Source of the DNA: JAWKIW01 sp046331175
GTDB taxonomy: Bacteria > Actinomycetota > Acidimicrobiia > Acidimicrobiales > Acidimicrobilacustridaceae
Direction of reading: 5' to 3'
NCBI GenBank assembly: GCA_046331175.1
Contig: JAXLRI010000004.1
Coordinates: forward strand, 434,001 to 498,000
Length of the DNA stretch: 64,000 bases
Shown here piece by piece: positions 44,168 to 52,331 of this stretch (the first letter of the stretch is position 1; every line of letters starts with the position of its first letter). The notes beneath the pieces were generated by a model. It had not been told where the DNA came from, ran no database searches, and saw only the letters and a list, made by a program, of their open reading frames with translations. The translations under genes were made by a program, and so were the position numbers.

Positions 44168-45043
44168 ATGTCCGACGGTTCCCCGCCCCAGGGCCCCGGG
44201 CCCCTGCAGTGGTCCGACGTGCCGCGCCTGCACCGCCCCGTGCTCGTCGCCGCCTTCGAGGGCTGGAACGACGCCGGCAGCGCCGCCTCCACCGCCATCG
44301 GCCACCTCGAGGAGCACTGGGACGCCGAGCCGTTCGCCGAGATCGATCCCGAGGAGTTCTTCGACTTCTCCTCCACCCGCCCCGAGGTCCAGTTCTCCGA
44401 GGTGGGCAGCCGCGAGATCATCTGGCCCGACAACCGCTTCTCGGCCGCCTCCGACGTCGACGGCAAGGGCCTCGACGTGATCACGCTCAACGGCGTCGAG
44501 CCCCAGCTGCGGTGGCGCACCTTCGTCGAGCAGGTGGTCACCGTGGTCCAGCGCTACGACGTCCAGCTGGTGCTCACCCTCGGCGCCCTGCTGGCCGACG
44601 TGCCCCACAGCCGCCCGGTCTCGGTGTTCGGCGCCACCGACGACGAGCACCTCCTCGACGAGCACGACCTCGTGCCCTCGCAGTACGAGGGACCCACCGG
44701 CATCGTCGGCGTGCTCCACGCTGCCTGCGGCACCCAGGGCATCCCCTCGGCCTCCCTGTGGGCGGCGGTGCCCACCTACCTCCCCAACGCCCCGTCGCCG
44801 AAGGCGGCGTTGGCCCTGGTCCGCAAGGCCGAGGCCCTGCTGCACGTCGAGGTCCCCGCCGGCGACCTCGAGTCGGCCAGCCGGGCCTACGAGCGCCAGG
44901 TCGACGAGGCCGTGGCCGGCGACGACGAGACCGCCGCCTACGTCACCCGCCTCGAGGAGTCCTTCGACGAGGAGGCCACCGACCTCGGCTCGGGTGACGA
45001 ACTCATCGAAGAGGTCGAGCGCTTCCTGCGCGACCAGAGCTGA
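44168..45043 (+). CDS. PAC2-family protein (proteasome-assembly-chaperone-like)
   Basis: A 291-residue PAC2/ATP-grasp-associated family protein. Typical blocks are VLVAAFEGWNDAGSAASTAIG (about 18-38), IDPEEFFDFSSTRPEV, LTLGALLADVPHSRPV, GPTGIVGVLHAACGTQGIP and LWAAVPTYLPNAPSPKAALAL. Actinobacterial PAC2 proteins are near-universal single genes; a role with the 20S proteasome is presumed by homology to the eukaryotic chaperone but not proven. No proteasome genes are in the window. The acidic C-terminus (SGDELIEEVERFL) is common. Confidence 0.92.
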   Translation: MSDGSPPQGPGPLQWSDVPRLHRPVLVAAFEGWNDAGSAASTAIGHLEEHWDAEPFAEIDPEEFFDFSSTRPEVQFSEVGSREIIWPDNRFSAASDVDGKGLDVITLNGVEPQLRWRTFVEQVVTVVQRYDVQLVLTLGALLADVPHSRPVSVFGATDDEHLLDEHDLVPSQYEGPTGIVGVLHAACGTQGIPSASLWAAVPTYLPNAPSPKAALALVRKAEALLHVEVPAGDLESASRAYERQVDEAVAGDDETAAYVTRLEESFDEEATDLGSGDELIEEVERFLRDQS

Positions 45044-45090
45044 GCCGGGCCCGGGCCCGATCGGCGGCGCCCGGCCGACGCCGCGGCCGC

Positions 45091-46536
45091 TCAGGCCCTC
45101 CCGCGCGGCGCGTGGCGGGGCCAGGGCTGGGTCGCCTCCAGCAGGCGGGCCAGGCGCAGGGCGACCTCGTCGTGGTGGCGGCGGGCCATGATCTGCACCC
45201 CCACCGGCAGCCCCTCGCTGCTGACGCCGGCCGGCACCGAGATGGCCGGGTTCCAGCACAGGTTGGCGACCATGGTGAACGGCACGCTCATCGCCCCGGC
45301 GGCCAGGCCGAAGCGCGCGGTCAGGTCCTCGCCGGCGATGGTGGTGGGCGACGGGCCCTCGGCGACGAAGGCGGGGATGGCCGTGGTGGGCGTGATGAGC
45401 ACGTCGAGGTCGTCGTAGATGGCGGCCACGTCGGCCTCCAGCTGCAGGCGCCGGCGGAAGGGCTTGATCATCGTCCGCATCGGGCGCTCGTAGCTGGCCT
45501 CGAGGCCCATGCGCACGAACGGCGTGAGGTCCTCGAGCCGCTCGGGGTAGTGCGAGGCCTCGTCGATCTCGAGCCACAGCGTGAACCCGCCCGCGGTCAG
45601 CCAGGTGAGGACCGGGTCGGTGAGGTGGACGTCGTAGTCGATCAGCGGCACGCCGGCCTCCCGAGCGATCACCTGGGCGGCGGCGTGGGTCAGGTCGAGC
45701 ACCTCGGGGTCGACGACGGCGAAGCCGAGGTCGGACGACCAGCCGATGCGCAGGCTGGACACGTCGAGGTCCTCGATGGCCTCCTCGTAGACCACCCACG
45801 GGGCGGGCAGCGACGTCCGGTCGGCGTCGAACGGGCCGCTCACCACGTCGAGGTGACGGGCGGCGTCGGCCACGGTGAGGGCCTCCACGCCGTAGACGGC
45901 GGTCTGGGAGGGATCGGCCGATGGCGCCGGGATCCGGCCATGGGACGGCTTGAGGCCGACCAGCCCGCTGAAGGCGGCCGGGATGCGGGTGGAGCCGCCG
46001 CCGTCGGACGCCGTGGCCATGGGCACCATGCCGGCGGCCACCGCCGCCGCCGAGCCGCCGCTGGAGCCGCCCGGCGTGCGCGACGGGTCCCAGGCGTTGC
46101 GGGTGGTCCCCCATGCCAGGGTGCGGGTGAACTGCACCGTGCCGAACTCGGGGGCGGCCGTCTTGCCGACGGGGATGGCGCCAGCGGCCCGCATGCGGGC
46201 GAGGTGCTCGCTGTCGGCGGCGGCCGGCGGGCCGTCCTTGTAGAGCAGCGAGCCGTGCGAGGTGGGCAGGCCGGCGCAGTCCTCGAGGTCCTTCACCCCG
46301 ACGGGCACGCCGGCCAGCGGGCCGGGATCGTCACCGCGGGCGATCGCCGCGTCGACGGCGGCCGCCAACGTGCGGGCGTGGTCGAAGTCGGTGACGACGA
46401 ACGCGTTGAGCTCGTCGTTGCCGTCCTCGATGGCGGTGATGCACCGCTCGAGCACGTCCATGGCGGTGTAGTCGCCGGCCTTGATGGCGGCCGCCACCTC
46501 GATGGCCGACGGCAGCTCTGCGGGCACCTCGCCCAT
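45091..46536 (-). CDS. Amidase signature enzyme
   Basis: A 481-residue amidase-signature hydrolase. The Ser-cisSer-Lys triad is Lys82 (VPVGVKDLE), cis-Ser158/159 in TPGGSSGGS (154-162) and nucleophile Ser182 in SDGGGSTRIPA. Length and the closing ISVPAGVSSEGLPVGVQIM block are normal. Such enzymes hydrolyse aryl or alkyl amides, including nylon-oligomer-like and carbamoyl substrates. ATG 46536 is preferred because GGGGGGAT stands 5-6 bases upstream; a GTG ten codons earlier is an alternative. It converges on the PAC2 gene. Confidence 0.92.
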   Translation of the reverse strand: MGEVPAELPSAIEVAAAIKAGDYTAMDVLERCITAIEDGNDELNAFVVTDFDHARTLAAAVDAAIARGDDPGPLAGVPVGVKDLEDCAGLPTSHGSLLYKDGPPAAADSEHLARMRAAGAIPVGKTAAPEFGTVQFTRTLAWGTTRNAWDPSRTPGGSSGGSAAAVAAGMVPMATASDGGGSTRIPAAFSGLVGLKPSHGRIPAPSADPSQTAVYGVEALTVADAARHLDVVSGPFDADRTSLPAPWVVYEEAIEDLDVSSLRIGWSSDLGFAVVDPEVLDLTHAAAQVIAREAGVPLIDYDVHLTDPVLTWLTAGGFTLWLEIDEASHYPERLEDLTPFVRMGLEASYERPMRTMIKPFRRRLQLEADVAAIYDDLDVLITPTTAIPAFVAEGPSPTTIAGEDLTARFGLAAGAMSVPFTMVANLCWNPAISVPAGVSSEGLPVGVQIMARRHHDEVALRLARLLEATQPWPRHAPRGRA

Positions 46537-46666
46537 GTCGATCCCCCCGATCGTCGTGGTCGTCACCGTCGTCGCCGACGGCTCGAGAGCGACGTCCGGT
46601 GCGACGGCGGACCATCATCGCACCGCCGTGGACCGTGGGTCGCCCCCTTGGCTCGGAGCGGCGGGA

Positions 46667-47380
46667 TCAACCGTGGTCGGCGTCGGGCTCGCCGTGCCAC
46701 GGCGGGATGCGGGGCCGGTCGTAGAGCACCTCGAACGGCTCGCCCCGGATGGCGCGGAAGGCCAGCTCGGCCCAGTGGTCGGCGCCCGCGGTCAGCTCGG
46801 GCAGCTGGCCCTCGGCGAACCAGCCGGCGTCGAGGCACTCGAGCGGGTGGGGCGCCAGCTCGCCGCCGGTGGCCCGGCAGTGGAACACCAGCGAGTAGAG
46901 CGGCACCCGGGTGAAGCCGAGCCGCAGCCCGTCGAGCACGGCCAGCACCTGGACGACCTCGCACTCGATGCCGGTCTCCTCGGCCACCTCCTTCACCGCC
47001 ACCTCGCTGGCCGAGTAGCCGATGTCGGCCCACCCGGTGGGGTACAGCCAGATGCCCGAGTCGGACCGTTGGATCAGCAGCACCTCGCCGTCGTCGTTGC
47101 CGACCACCGCACCGATGGCGACCTTGGGGGTCTGGTAGCCGGGCACGCCCTGGCCGACGGAGCGCATCCACTCGACCACGGCCTGCTCGGCGCTGACCGC
47201 GTTGCCGGCCCGGTGGGCGATGTCGGCGGCGACCGCCAGGACCTCCTCGAAGCGCTCCCGCTCGTACTGGCTCTCGGTGAAGCCGAGGCCGGTGCGGGCG
47301 ATGCCGGCCAGCGCCTCGCTCCACCGCAGCAGGTCGTGCTCGGTGATGGGCGCGGCCGGGTCGTGGGGTCGGTCCTGCAC
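46667..47380 (-). CDS. Nudix hydrolase with N-terminal Nudix-associated domain
   Basis: A 237-residue pyrophosphohydrolase. An N-terminal helical domain of about 65 residues (LLRWSEALAGIARTGLGFTE, YERERFEEVLAVAADI) matches the extra domain seen in a Nudix subgroup (PF12535-like). The Nudix box lies in GWADIGYSASEVAVKEVAEE followed by TGIE, with the first canonical Glu replaced by Tyr and the Arg by Lys; the two metal-binding Glu of EE are kept. The subgroup often acts on ADP-ribose, CDP-choline or related substrates. The GTG at 47380 follows TAGGGT by 7 bases, leaderless. Confidence 0.9.
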   Translation of the reverse strand: MQDRPHDPAAPITEHDLLRWSEALAGIARTGLGFTESQYERERFEEVLAVAADIAHRAGNAVSAEQAVVEWMRSVGQGVPGYQTPKVAIGAVVGNDDGEVLLIQRSDSGIWLYPTGWADIGYSASEVAVKEVAEETGIECEVVQVLAVLDGLRLGFTRVPLYSLVFHCRATGGELAPHPLECLDAGWFAEGQLPELTAGADHWAELAFRAIRGEPFEVLYDRPRIPPWHGEPDADHG

Positions 47381-47387
47381 GGGCCCG

Positions 47388-47393
47388 ACCCTA
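47388..47393 (-). promoter_or_regulatory. -10 box TAGGGT of the Nudix gene
   Basis: Minus-strand TAGGGT ends 7 bases before the GTG at 47380. Confidence 0.5.
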
Positions 47394-47501
47394 CCGCCGC
47401 GCCCGCCAGGCCGGTCGGGGTGCCCGCAGGCGGTCCGGTGGTGCCGGTCTGAGGTGCCGGGTCGCCGGGCCGTCACCCGGTGGCCGACGCCGTTCGGGCC
47501 G

Positions 47502-48356
47502 TCAGCGGCGGTGGTCGTAGAAGCCCTGGCCGGTCTTGCGGCCGAGCATGCCGGCGCTCACCATCCGCCGCAGGACCGGCGGGCAGGCGAGGCGGGGCTC
47601 GCGGTGCTCGGCGTAGAGGGCATCGAACACGGCGGCGGCGGTGTCGAGGCCGATGAGGTCGAGCAGGGCGAACGGGCCCATGGGGAAGTTGCAGCCGCCC
47701 TGCATGGCCGTGTCGATGTCGGCGATGGACGCGGTGCCGCGCTCGTGGAGGCGGATGGCGTCGCCGAAGTAACCGAACAGCAGGGCGTTGACGATGAAGC
47801 CGGTGGAGTCGGTGACGACCACCGGGTCCTTGCCGCACGCCCGCACGAAGTCGGTCGCCGCATCGATGGTGCGGTCGGCGGCGGTGAGGGGACGGGCCAC
47901 CTCGACCAGGCGCATGACCGGGGCCGGGTTGAAGAAGTGCAGGCCGCACACCTGCTCGGGCCGGCGGGTCTGCACGGCCAGCTCGGTGACCGAGAACGTC
48001 GAGGTGTTCGTGGCGATGACCGCGTCGTCACCGCACACGTGGTCGAGCTCGCCGAACAGCTCGCGCTTGGTGGCCAGGTCCTCGACCACCGCCTCGATCA
48101 CGAGATCGCAGCCGGCGAGGTCGTGCAGCGCCGACGTGGTGACGAGGCGGGTGAGGGCGGCGTCGCGGTCGTCGGCGGTGAGCTTGCCCCGCTCGACCCG
48201 ACGGTCGACCGACTTCTCGATGGCCGCTCGGGTGGCCAGCGCCGAGCCCTCGCGGCGAGAGCGCAGCACCACCTCGAAGCCCGACAGGATCGCCACCTCG
48301 GCGATGCCCGTGCCCATGATCCCCGAACCGACGATGCCGACCTTGGCGATGTGCAT
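47502..48356 (-). CDS. 3-hydroxybutyryl-CoA / 3-hydroxyacyl-CoA dehydrogenase
   Basis: A 284-residue NAD(P)-dependent dehydrogenase. The Rossmann motif GIVGSGIMGTGIA is at 7-19. Catalytic His lies in GLHFFNPAPVMRLVEV, with Glu and Asn partners in IEAVVEDLATK and STGFIVNALLFGYF. The C-terminal domain ends GMLGRKTGQGFYDH. It oxidises 3-hydroxyacyl-CoA in beta-oxidation or works in the butanoate direction (FadB2/HbdA-like). The ATG at 48356 follows TACCGT by 8 bases. It is divergent from the DUF6807 operon, separated by the AACCTGTT palindromes. Confidence 0.94.
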   Translation of the reverse strand: MHIAKVGIVGSGIMGTGIAEVAILSGFEVVLRSRREGSALATRAAIEKSVDRRVERGKLTADDRDAALTRLVTTSALHDLAGCDLVIEAVVEDLATKRELFGELDHVCGDDAVIATNTSTFSVTELAVQTRRPEQVCGLHFFNPAPVMRLVEVARPLTAADRTIDAATDFVRACGKDPVVVTDSTGFIVNALLFGYFGDAIRLHERGTASIADIDTAMQGGCNFPMGPFALLDLIGLDTAAAVFDALYAEHREPRLACPPVLRRMVSAGMLGRKTGQGFYDHRR

Positions 48357-48364
48357 GGCGAGCA

Positions 48365-48370
48365 ACGGTA
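48365..48370 (-). promoter_or_regulatory. -10 box TACCGT of the 3-hydroxyacyl-CoA dehydrogenase gene
   Basis: Minus-strand TACCGT ends 8 bases before the ATG at 48356. Confidence 0.5.
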
Positions 48371-48396
48371 GGGGTCGCGGTGGAGGCCGTGTCGTG

Positions 48397-48427
48397 GAAC
48401 CTGTTCTCGCGCTGCAACCTGTTGCAG
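48397..48427. promoter_or_regulatory. Two tandem AACCTGTT palindromes, candidate repressor operators
   Basis: GAAC-CT-GTTC (48397-48406) and CTGCAAC-CT-GTTGCAG (48412-48427) share AACCTGTT and have centres 18 bp apart. The second is a perfect 7-bp-arm palindrome with LacI/GntR-operator-like symmetry. They precede TAGGTT (48454-48459), the probable -10 of the DUF6807 gene, so they would block or regulate that promoter. Confidence 0.6.
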
Positions 48428-48453
48428 TTCGGTCGCCGCGCGCGGGCATCCGG

Positions 48454-48459
48454 TAGGTT
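48454..48459 (+). promoter_or_regulatory. -10 box TAGGTT of the DUF6807 operon
   Basis: TAGGTT lies 45 bases before the ATG at 48505. The leader ends with GAGGACGGA as ribosome binding site. Confidence 0.4.
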
Positions 48460-48504
48460 CCGGGCGCGCCGGTGCGGACCCGGCACCGGACGAGGACGGA
48501 CCCG

Positions 48505-49512
48505 ATGGCCGACGGCGACCAGCTCGACCAGCCCACGCCCGAAGGTGGGGACGACCGTCCCGGCGAGCCGACGCCGACGGCCACGACCGTGCTCGGCGAG
48601 GGCGCGTGGACCTACGACTGGCAGGATCGGCCACGGCCCTTCGTGCACCCCGTGCGCACCCCGGCGGGCCACGTGCTCACCGTCGACGCGCCGGCCGACC
48701 ACCCGTGGCACCACGCCCTCTGGTTCACCATCAAGCTCGTCGACGGCGACAACTTCTGGGAGGAGTTCGGCGAGTTCGGGCTCCTGCGCCAAGAGGCGCC
48801 CCCGTCGGTCGCCCACGTCGGCCACGGCGCCGAGCGGGCCGCGTCCGACCTGGTGTGGGTCCGCCCCGACGGCCGCGTCGCCGTGCGCCAGCACCTCGTG
48901 CTCACCCACCACCCGATCGCCGCCGACGGTCACGCCCTCGACTGGGAGGTCACGCTCGTCGCCGACGACGAGGTCACCTACGACCGCACGCCCTTCACCA
49001 CCTGGGGTGGCTACGGCGGCCTGACCCTGCGTGGCCGGCCCGACTGGCACGACACCGTCCTGCGCCTGCCCGACGGCACCCCCCACGAGCGCGTGCTCGG
49101 CGACCGGGCCCCCTGGTGCGCCCTGGCCGGGCCCATCGCCGCGCCGGCCGCCGGCGATCAGACCGCTGAGCCCAGCGCGGCCGAGGGCAGCGACGCCGGC
49201 GCCGGCCACGACGAGGACCCGATCGTCGGCATGGCGATCTTCGACCACCCGGCCAACCCCCGCTTCCCGACGCCCTGGTACGCCAGCACGCGGGCGGACA
49301 CGTACGGCCAGGACGGGTGGTCCAACTTCGCCAACGCCGCCTTCCTCTGGGACGAGGCGCTCACCGTGCCGGCCGGTGAGGTGCTGCACCTGCGCCACCG
49401 CGTCGTCGTGCACGACGGGCCGTGGGAGGCCGACCGCATGCAGGCCGAGTGGGACCGCTGGGTCGCCATCGGCGGAGGCCCGGGCGCGGCGGCCGGCGGG
49501 ACCGCCCCGTGA
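48505..49512 (+). CDS. DUF6807 / PmoA-like protein
   Basis: A 335-residue protein of the family annotated as PmoA (DUF6807), which is unrelated in function to methane monooxygenase and is often found in sugar-catabolic clusters. Hallmarks are the early RPFVHPVRTPAGHVLT, DHPWHHALWFTI and NFWEEFGEFGLLRQE, then a GGYGGLTLRGR strand and NFANAAFLWDEAL near the end. The activity is unknown; the fold is predicted beta-rich and carbohydrate-related. The first 30 residues are acidic and disordered. Its stop overlaps the next gene's GTG by four bases, so it is coupled to the lyase-glycosyltransferase fusion. Confidence 0.82.
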   Translation: MADGDQLDQPTPEGGDDRPGEPTPTATTVLGEGAWTYDWQDRPRPFVHPVRTPAGHVLTVDAPADHPWHHALWFTIKLVDGDNFWEEFGEFGLLRQEAPPSVAHVGHGAERAASDLVWVRPDGRVAVRQHLVLTHHPIAADGHALDWEVTLVADDEVTYDRTPFTTWGGYGGLTLRGRPDWHDTVLRLPDGTPHERVLGDRAPWCALAGPIAAPAAGDQTAEPSAAEGSDAGAGHDEDPIVGMAIFDHPANPRFPTPWYASTRADTYGQDGWSNFANAAFLWDEALTVPAGEVLHLRHRVVVHDGPWEADRMQAEWDRWVAIGGGPGAAAGGTAP

Positions 49513-52289
49513 GCTCGGCTGCTGCCGCCGTGGGGCGGGCACCCACCACCGGCCAGCTCGCCGACCGACTGCTCGACGAGACGATCGCCGTCCTCGACGA
49601 GCTGATCCCCCGCCACCTGCCCGGCCTGCGCATCCCCGGCACCTTCGCCGGCCACCGGGTCGAGCCCGACGTCGACGCCGACCTCGTGTTCACCCTCGGC
49701 CACCTCGCCGACGCCGGCGTCACCGAGGTCGCCGGCTTCGGCCTCGACGAGGCGATCGCCACCGTGCTGCGCCGCATCGACGGCCCCGGCACGCACACGT
49801 TCTTCTCCTACCGGGTCGCCGAGACGCTGCGCCGGTTCGGGCGGTTCGACGACAACGCGCTGCTCGACGGTTGGTCGGACGAGCAGCGGGCCAACGTCGC
49901 CACCGCCTGCGACAGCAGCGAGTGGATCGAGCTGCTCGACACCGGGATCCTCCCCCGCAACTACGCCGCCGTGCTGTCGCGCTGCGAGCTGGCCCGCCTC
50001 GACCTGGGGCTGCTCGACGACGGCCAGGTCCTCGACGACCTCGTCGAGCGGCTGCGGGCGCTGCTCGCCACGAACCCGCGCCACTTCCTCGACGACTCCA
50101 ACGGCCACGTCGGCCGCTACGACATCTACACCGCCGACGTGTGGCTGTTCACCGAGCCGCTGGCCGACCGCCTCGGACCGCTGTGGGCCGAGGGCATGGC
50201 CGCCGCCCTGCGGCTGGTCGACACCGTGTGCGCCCCGGACGGTTCGGCCATCACCTGGGGCCGGTCCACCGGCGCGCTGTCGTTGGCGCTCACGATCGAG
50301 CTGGCCGCCGTCGCCCTCGACCGGCGCACCGACGCACCGAACCGCTGGCTGGCCCGGGCCGACGCCGCCCGGTCCACGCTGGCCGGCTGGTTCCACGACG
50401 GTGTCGTGACCGCCCACCAGCACCGGTCCCCCGACGACTATCGCGGGCCGTTCCGCCGCCTGCAGCTGACCCTCGACCTGCTCGGCAAGCTGGCCTGGTC
50501 CGCCGCCGCCCTCCGCCGCATGGACGCCGCCGAGGTCGCCGAGGTCGCCGACCCGACGTCGACCTCCCCCACCTCGTCGACCCCGGCGTCTGTCCCGGTC
50601 CCCGTCCCGATCGAGCCGGCGGCGCACGACGACGCGGCCGACGCCACCCCGGCGGTCGAGGACGCAGTGGTCTTCTTCGAGGACGAGCGACCGGTGGGGG
50701 TGTGGGCCGTGCACGGGCCGGGGCCGTCGTTCGTGCTGCCCCTCGTCGGCGCCACGCGATCGGACTACCTGCCCGGCCCGCGCCGCCCCGGGTGGTTCGA
50801 GGTGCCCGCCGACGCCGACCTGCCGTGCTTCACGCCGCTCGTCGTGCACGCCGGCGCTCGCTTCGCCGGGGCCGGCGCGCCGGTGCGGGCCACCCACGCC
50901 CCCGGCCGCCTCCACGCCGAGTGGGACGGTCTGGCGCGCAGCGGCGAGCTCGACCCGGCGGCGGATCGTCGCCCGCTCGCCGGCCACCTGGCCGTGGACT
51001 GGACCGTCGACCGGCGCAGCCTCGTCGTCGACGTCGACCTCCACCTCGACGAGGTGCCCCAGGCCATGGCCATGGTGGTGCCCGAGGCCGCCGGTCGACC
51101 GCTCAGCGTCGAGTGGGTGATCGGCGACGGCACCAGGGCGGTGGCCGACACCATCGACGTGGACGGTCTGAAGGAGTGGCGCAGCCAGTGGGGGATGCTG
51201 CCGACCGTCCACCAGCTCGACGTCGACCCGGCCACCAGCGCTCGCTGGTCGGCCCGCATCACGCCGACCCTGCGGGTGGCGTCGTCGGCCCATGGCCACC
51301 ACTACGACCGATCGCTCTACGGGCCGCTCGGGTCGCGGGTCCGGCACCTCCGCAGCCCCGTCGGCACGTTCGCCGACCGCAACGTGCACCTCGACGAGGT
51401 CGACGTCTTCCACCTGCACTGGCCCGAGTGGCTGGCCTTCCAGGGCCTCGACGAGCACGAGGCGATCATCGCCACGCTCGCCGACCACGACATCCCGATC
51501 GTGTGGACCGCCCACAACCTGACCGGCCACGACAAGCAGCGCGACCTGCACGGCCCGGCCTACGAGCGGTGGGCGGCTGCGGCCGACGCCATCATCCACC
51601 ACTCGCACTGGGGCGCGGCCAGGTTCCGGGCCCGCTACCCGCAGGCCGGCGGTGCCCGCCACGTCGTGATCCCCCACGGCCACTTCGGCGACCTCTACGC
51701 ACCGCTGGTCGCCGGCCGCTCCCGCACCGAGCTGGAGGACGAGCTGGACCTGGCCCCCTCCCGCTGTCGCATCGGCCTGGTCGGCGCGCCCCGCGAGGAG
51801 AAGCGGGTGCTCGCCTTCCTCGAGGGCCTGGCCGCCAGCGGTGCCGACGTGCAGGTGGCGTGCTGGTCGCTGCGCGAGGACGAGGTGGCGCTGGTGCCCG
51901 ACGATCCCCGCATCGTGGTGGCCGAGGCCTACGTCGAGGTCGACGCCACCACCTACGCCCGCCGCCTCGCCACCTGTGACCTGCTGGCCCTGCCCTTCGA
52001 CCCCGACGGCGAGATGCTCGGCACCGGCACCGCCGCCGACGTGGTCGGGATGGGACTCGGCGCGCTGGTGTCGGACTGGGGCTACCTCACCGAGGTGCTC
52101 GGCGACGCCGGCATCCCGTGCGGCCACGAGGCCGGGCCCATCGCCGCCGCCCTCGATGCCCTCACCGACGACCAGGTCGTCGCCGCCCGCGCCGCATCGG
52201 TCGCGCTCGCTCCCGCCGTGGCGTGGGGACCGCTGGCCGAGCGCACCCTCGCCCTCTTCGACGACGTCGCCCTCACCGCCGGCCGCTGA
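49509..52289 (+). CDS. Fusion of a polysaccharide-lyase-like (alpha/alpha) half and a GT4-like glycosyltransferase half
   Basis: A 926-residue cytoplasmic protein with three regions. Residues 1-330 are helical and recall DUF2264/heparinase-type alpha/alpha toroids (GHVGRYDIYTADVWLF, DGSAITWGRSTGALSLAL). Residues about 335-370 are an Ala/Ser/Pro linker. Residues 375-600 look like a beta-sandwich. From about 605 the sequence becomes GT-B-like: VDVFHLHWPEWLAF, IPIVWTAHNLTGHDK, RHVVIPHGHFGDLY, then a donor side with IGLVGAPREEKRVLAFLEGL and LGTGTAADVVGMGLGALVS. There is no stop or frame break between halves. Joining a degradative-type and a synthetic-type module is odd. It is coupled by GTGA to the DUF6807 gene. 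A disaccharide phosphorylase-like or transglycosylating system is conceivable; the function is unknown. Confidence 0.8.
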   Translation: MSSAAAAVGRAPTTGQLADRLLDETIAVLDELIPRHLPGLRIPGTFAGHRVEPDVDADLVFTLGHLADAGVTEVAGFGLDEAIATVLRRIDGPGTHTFFSYRVAETLRRFGRFDDNALLDGWSDEQRANVATACDSSEWIELLDTGILPRNYAAVLSRCELARLDLGLLDDGQVLDDLVERLRALLATNPRHFLDDSNGHVGRYDIYTADVWLFTEPLADRLGPLWAEGMAAALRLVDTVCAPDGSAITWGRSTGALSLALTIELAAVALDRRTDAPNRWLARADAARSTLAGWFHDGVVTAHQHRSPDDYRGPFRRLQLTLDLLGKLAWSAAALRRMDAAEVAEVADPTSTSPTSSTPASVPVPVPIEPAAHDDAADATPAVEDAVVFFEDERPVGVWAVHGPGPSFVLPLVGATRSDYLPGPRRPGWFEVPADADLPCFTPLVVHAGARFAGAGAPVRATHAPGRLHAEWDGLARSGELDPAADRRPLAGHLAVDWTVDRRSLVVDVDLHLDEVPQAMAMVVPEAAGRPLSVEWVIGDGTRAVADTIDVDGLKEWRSQWGMLPTVHQLDVDPATSARWSARITPTLRVASSAHGHHYDRSLYGPLGSRVRHLRSPVGTFADRNVHLDEVDVFHLHWPEWLAFQGLDEHEAIIATLADHDIPIVWTAHNLTGHDKQRDLHGPAYERWAAAADAIIHHSHWGAARFRARYPQAGGARHVVIPHGHFGDLYAPLVAGRSRTELEDELDLAPSRCRIGLVGAPREEKRVLAFLEGLAASGADVQVACWSLREDEVALVPDDPRIVVAEAYVEVDATTYARRLATCDLLALPFDPDGEMLGTGTAADVVGMGLGALVSDWGYLTEVLGDAGIPCGHEAGPIAAALDALTDDQVVAARAASVALAPAVAWGPLAERTLALFDDVALTAGR

Positions 52290-52331
52290 GCGAACCATCC
52301 GTCCGGTGAACGGGGATGGAGAGCCGGAGCG

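Noticed and set aside
49158..52298. 1046-residue open frame antisense to the fusion gene
   Set aside because: It has the same Val/Gly/Asp/Arg-rich shadow composition; the plus-strand frame carries recognisable enzyme motifs and a GTGA overlap with its neighbour.
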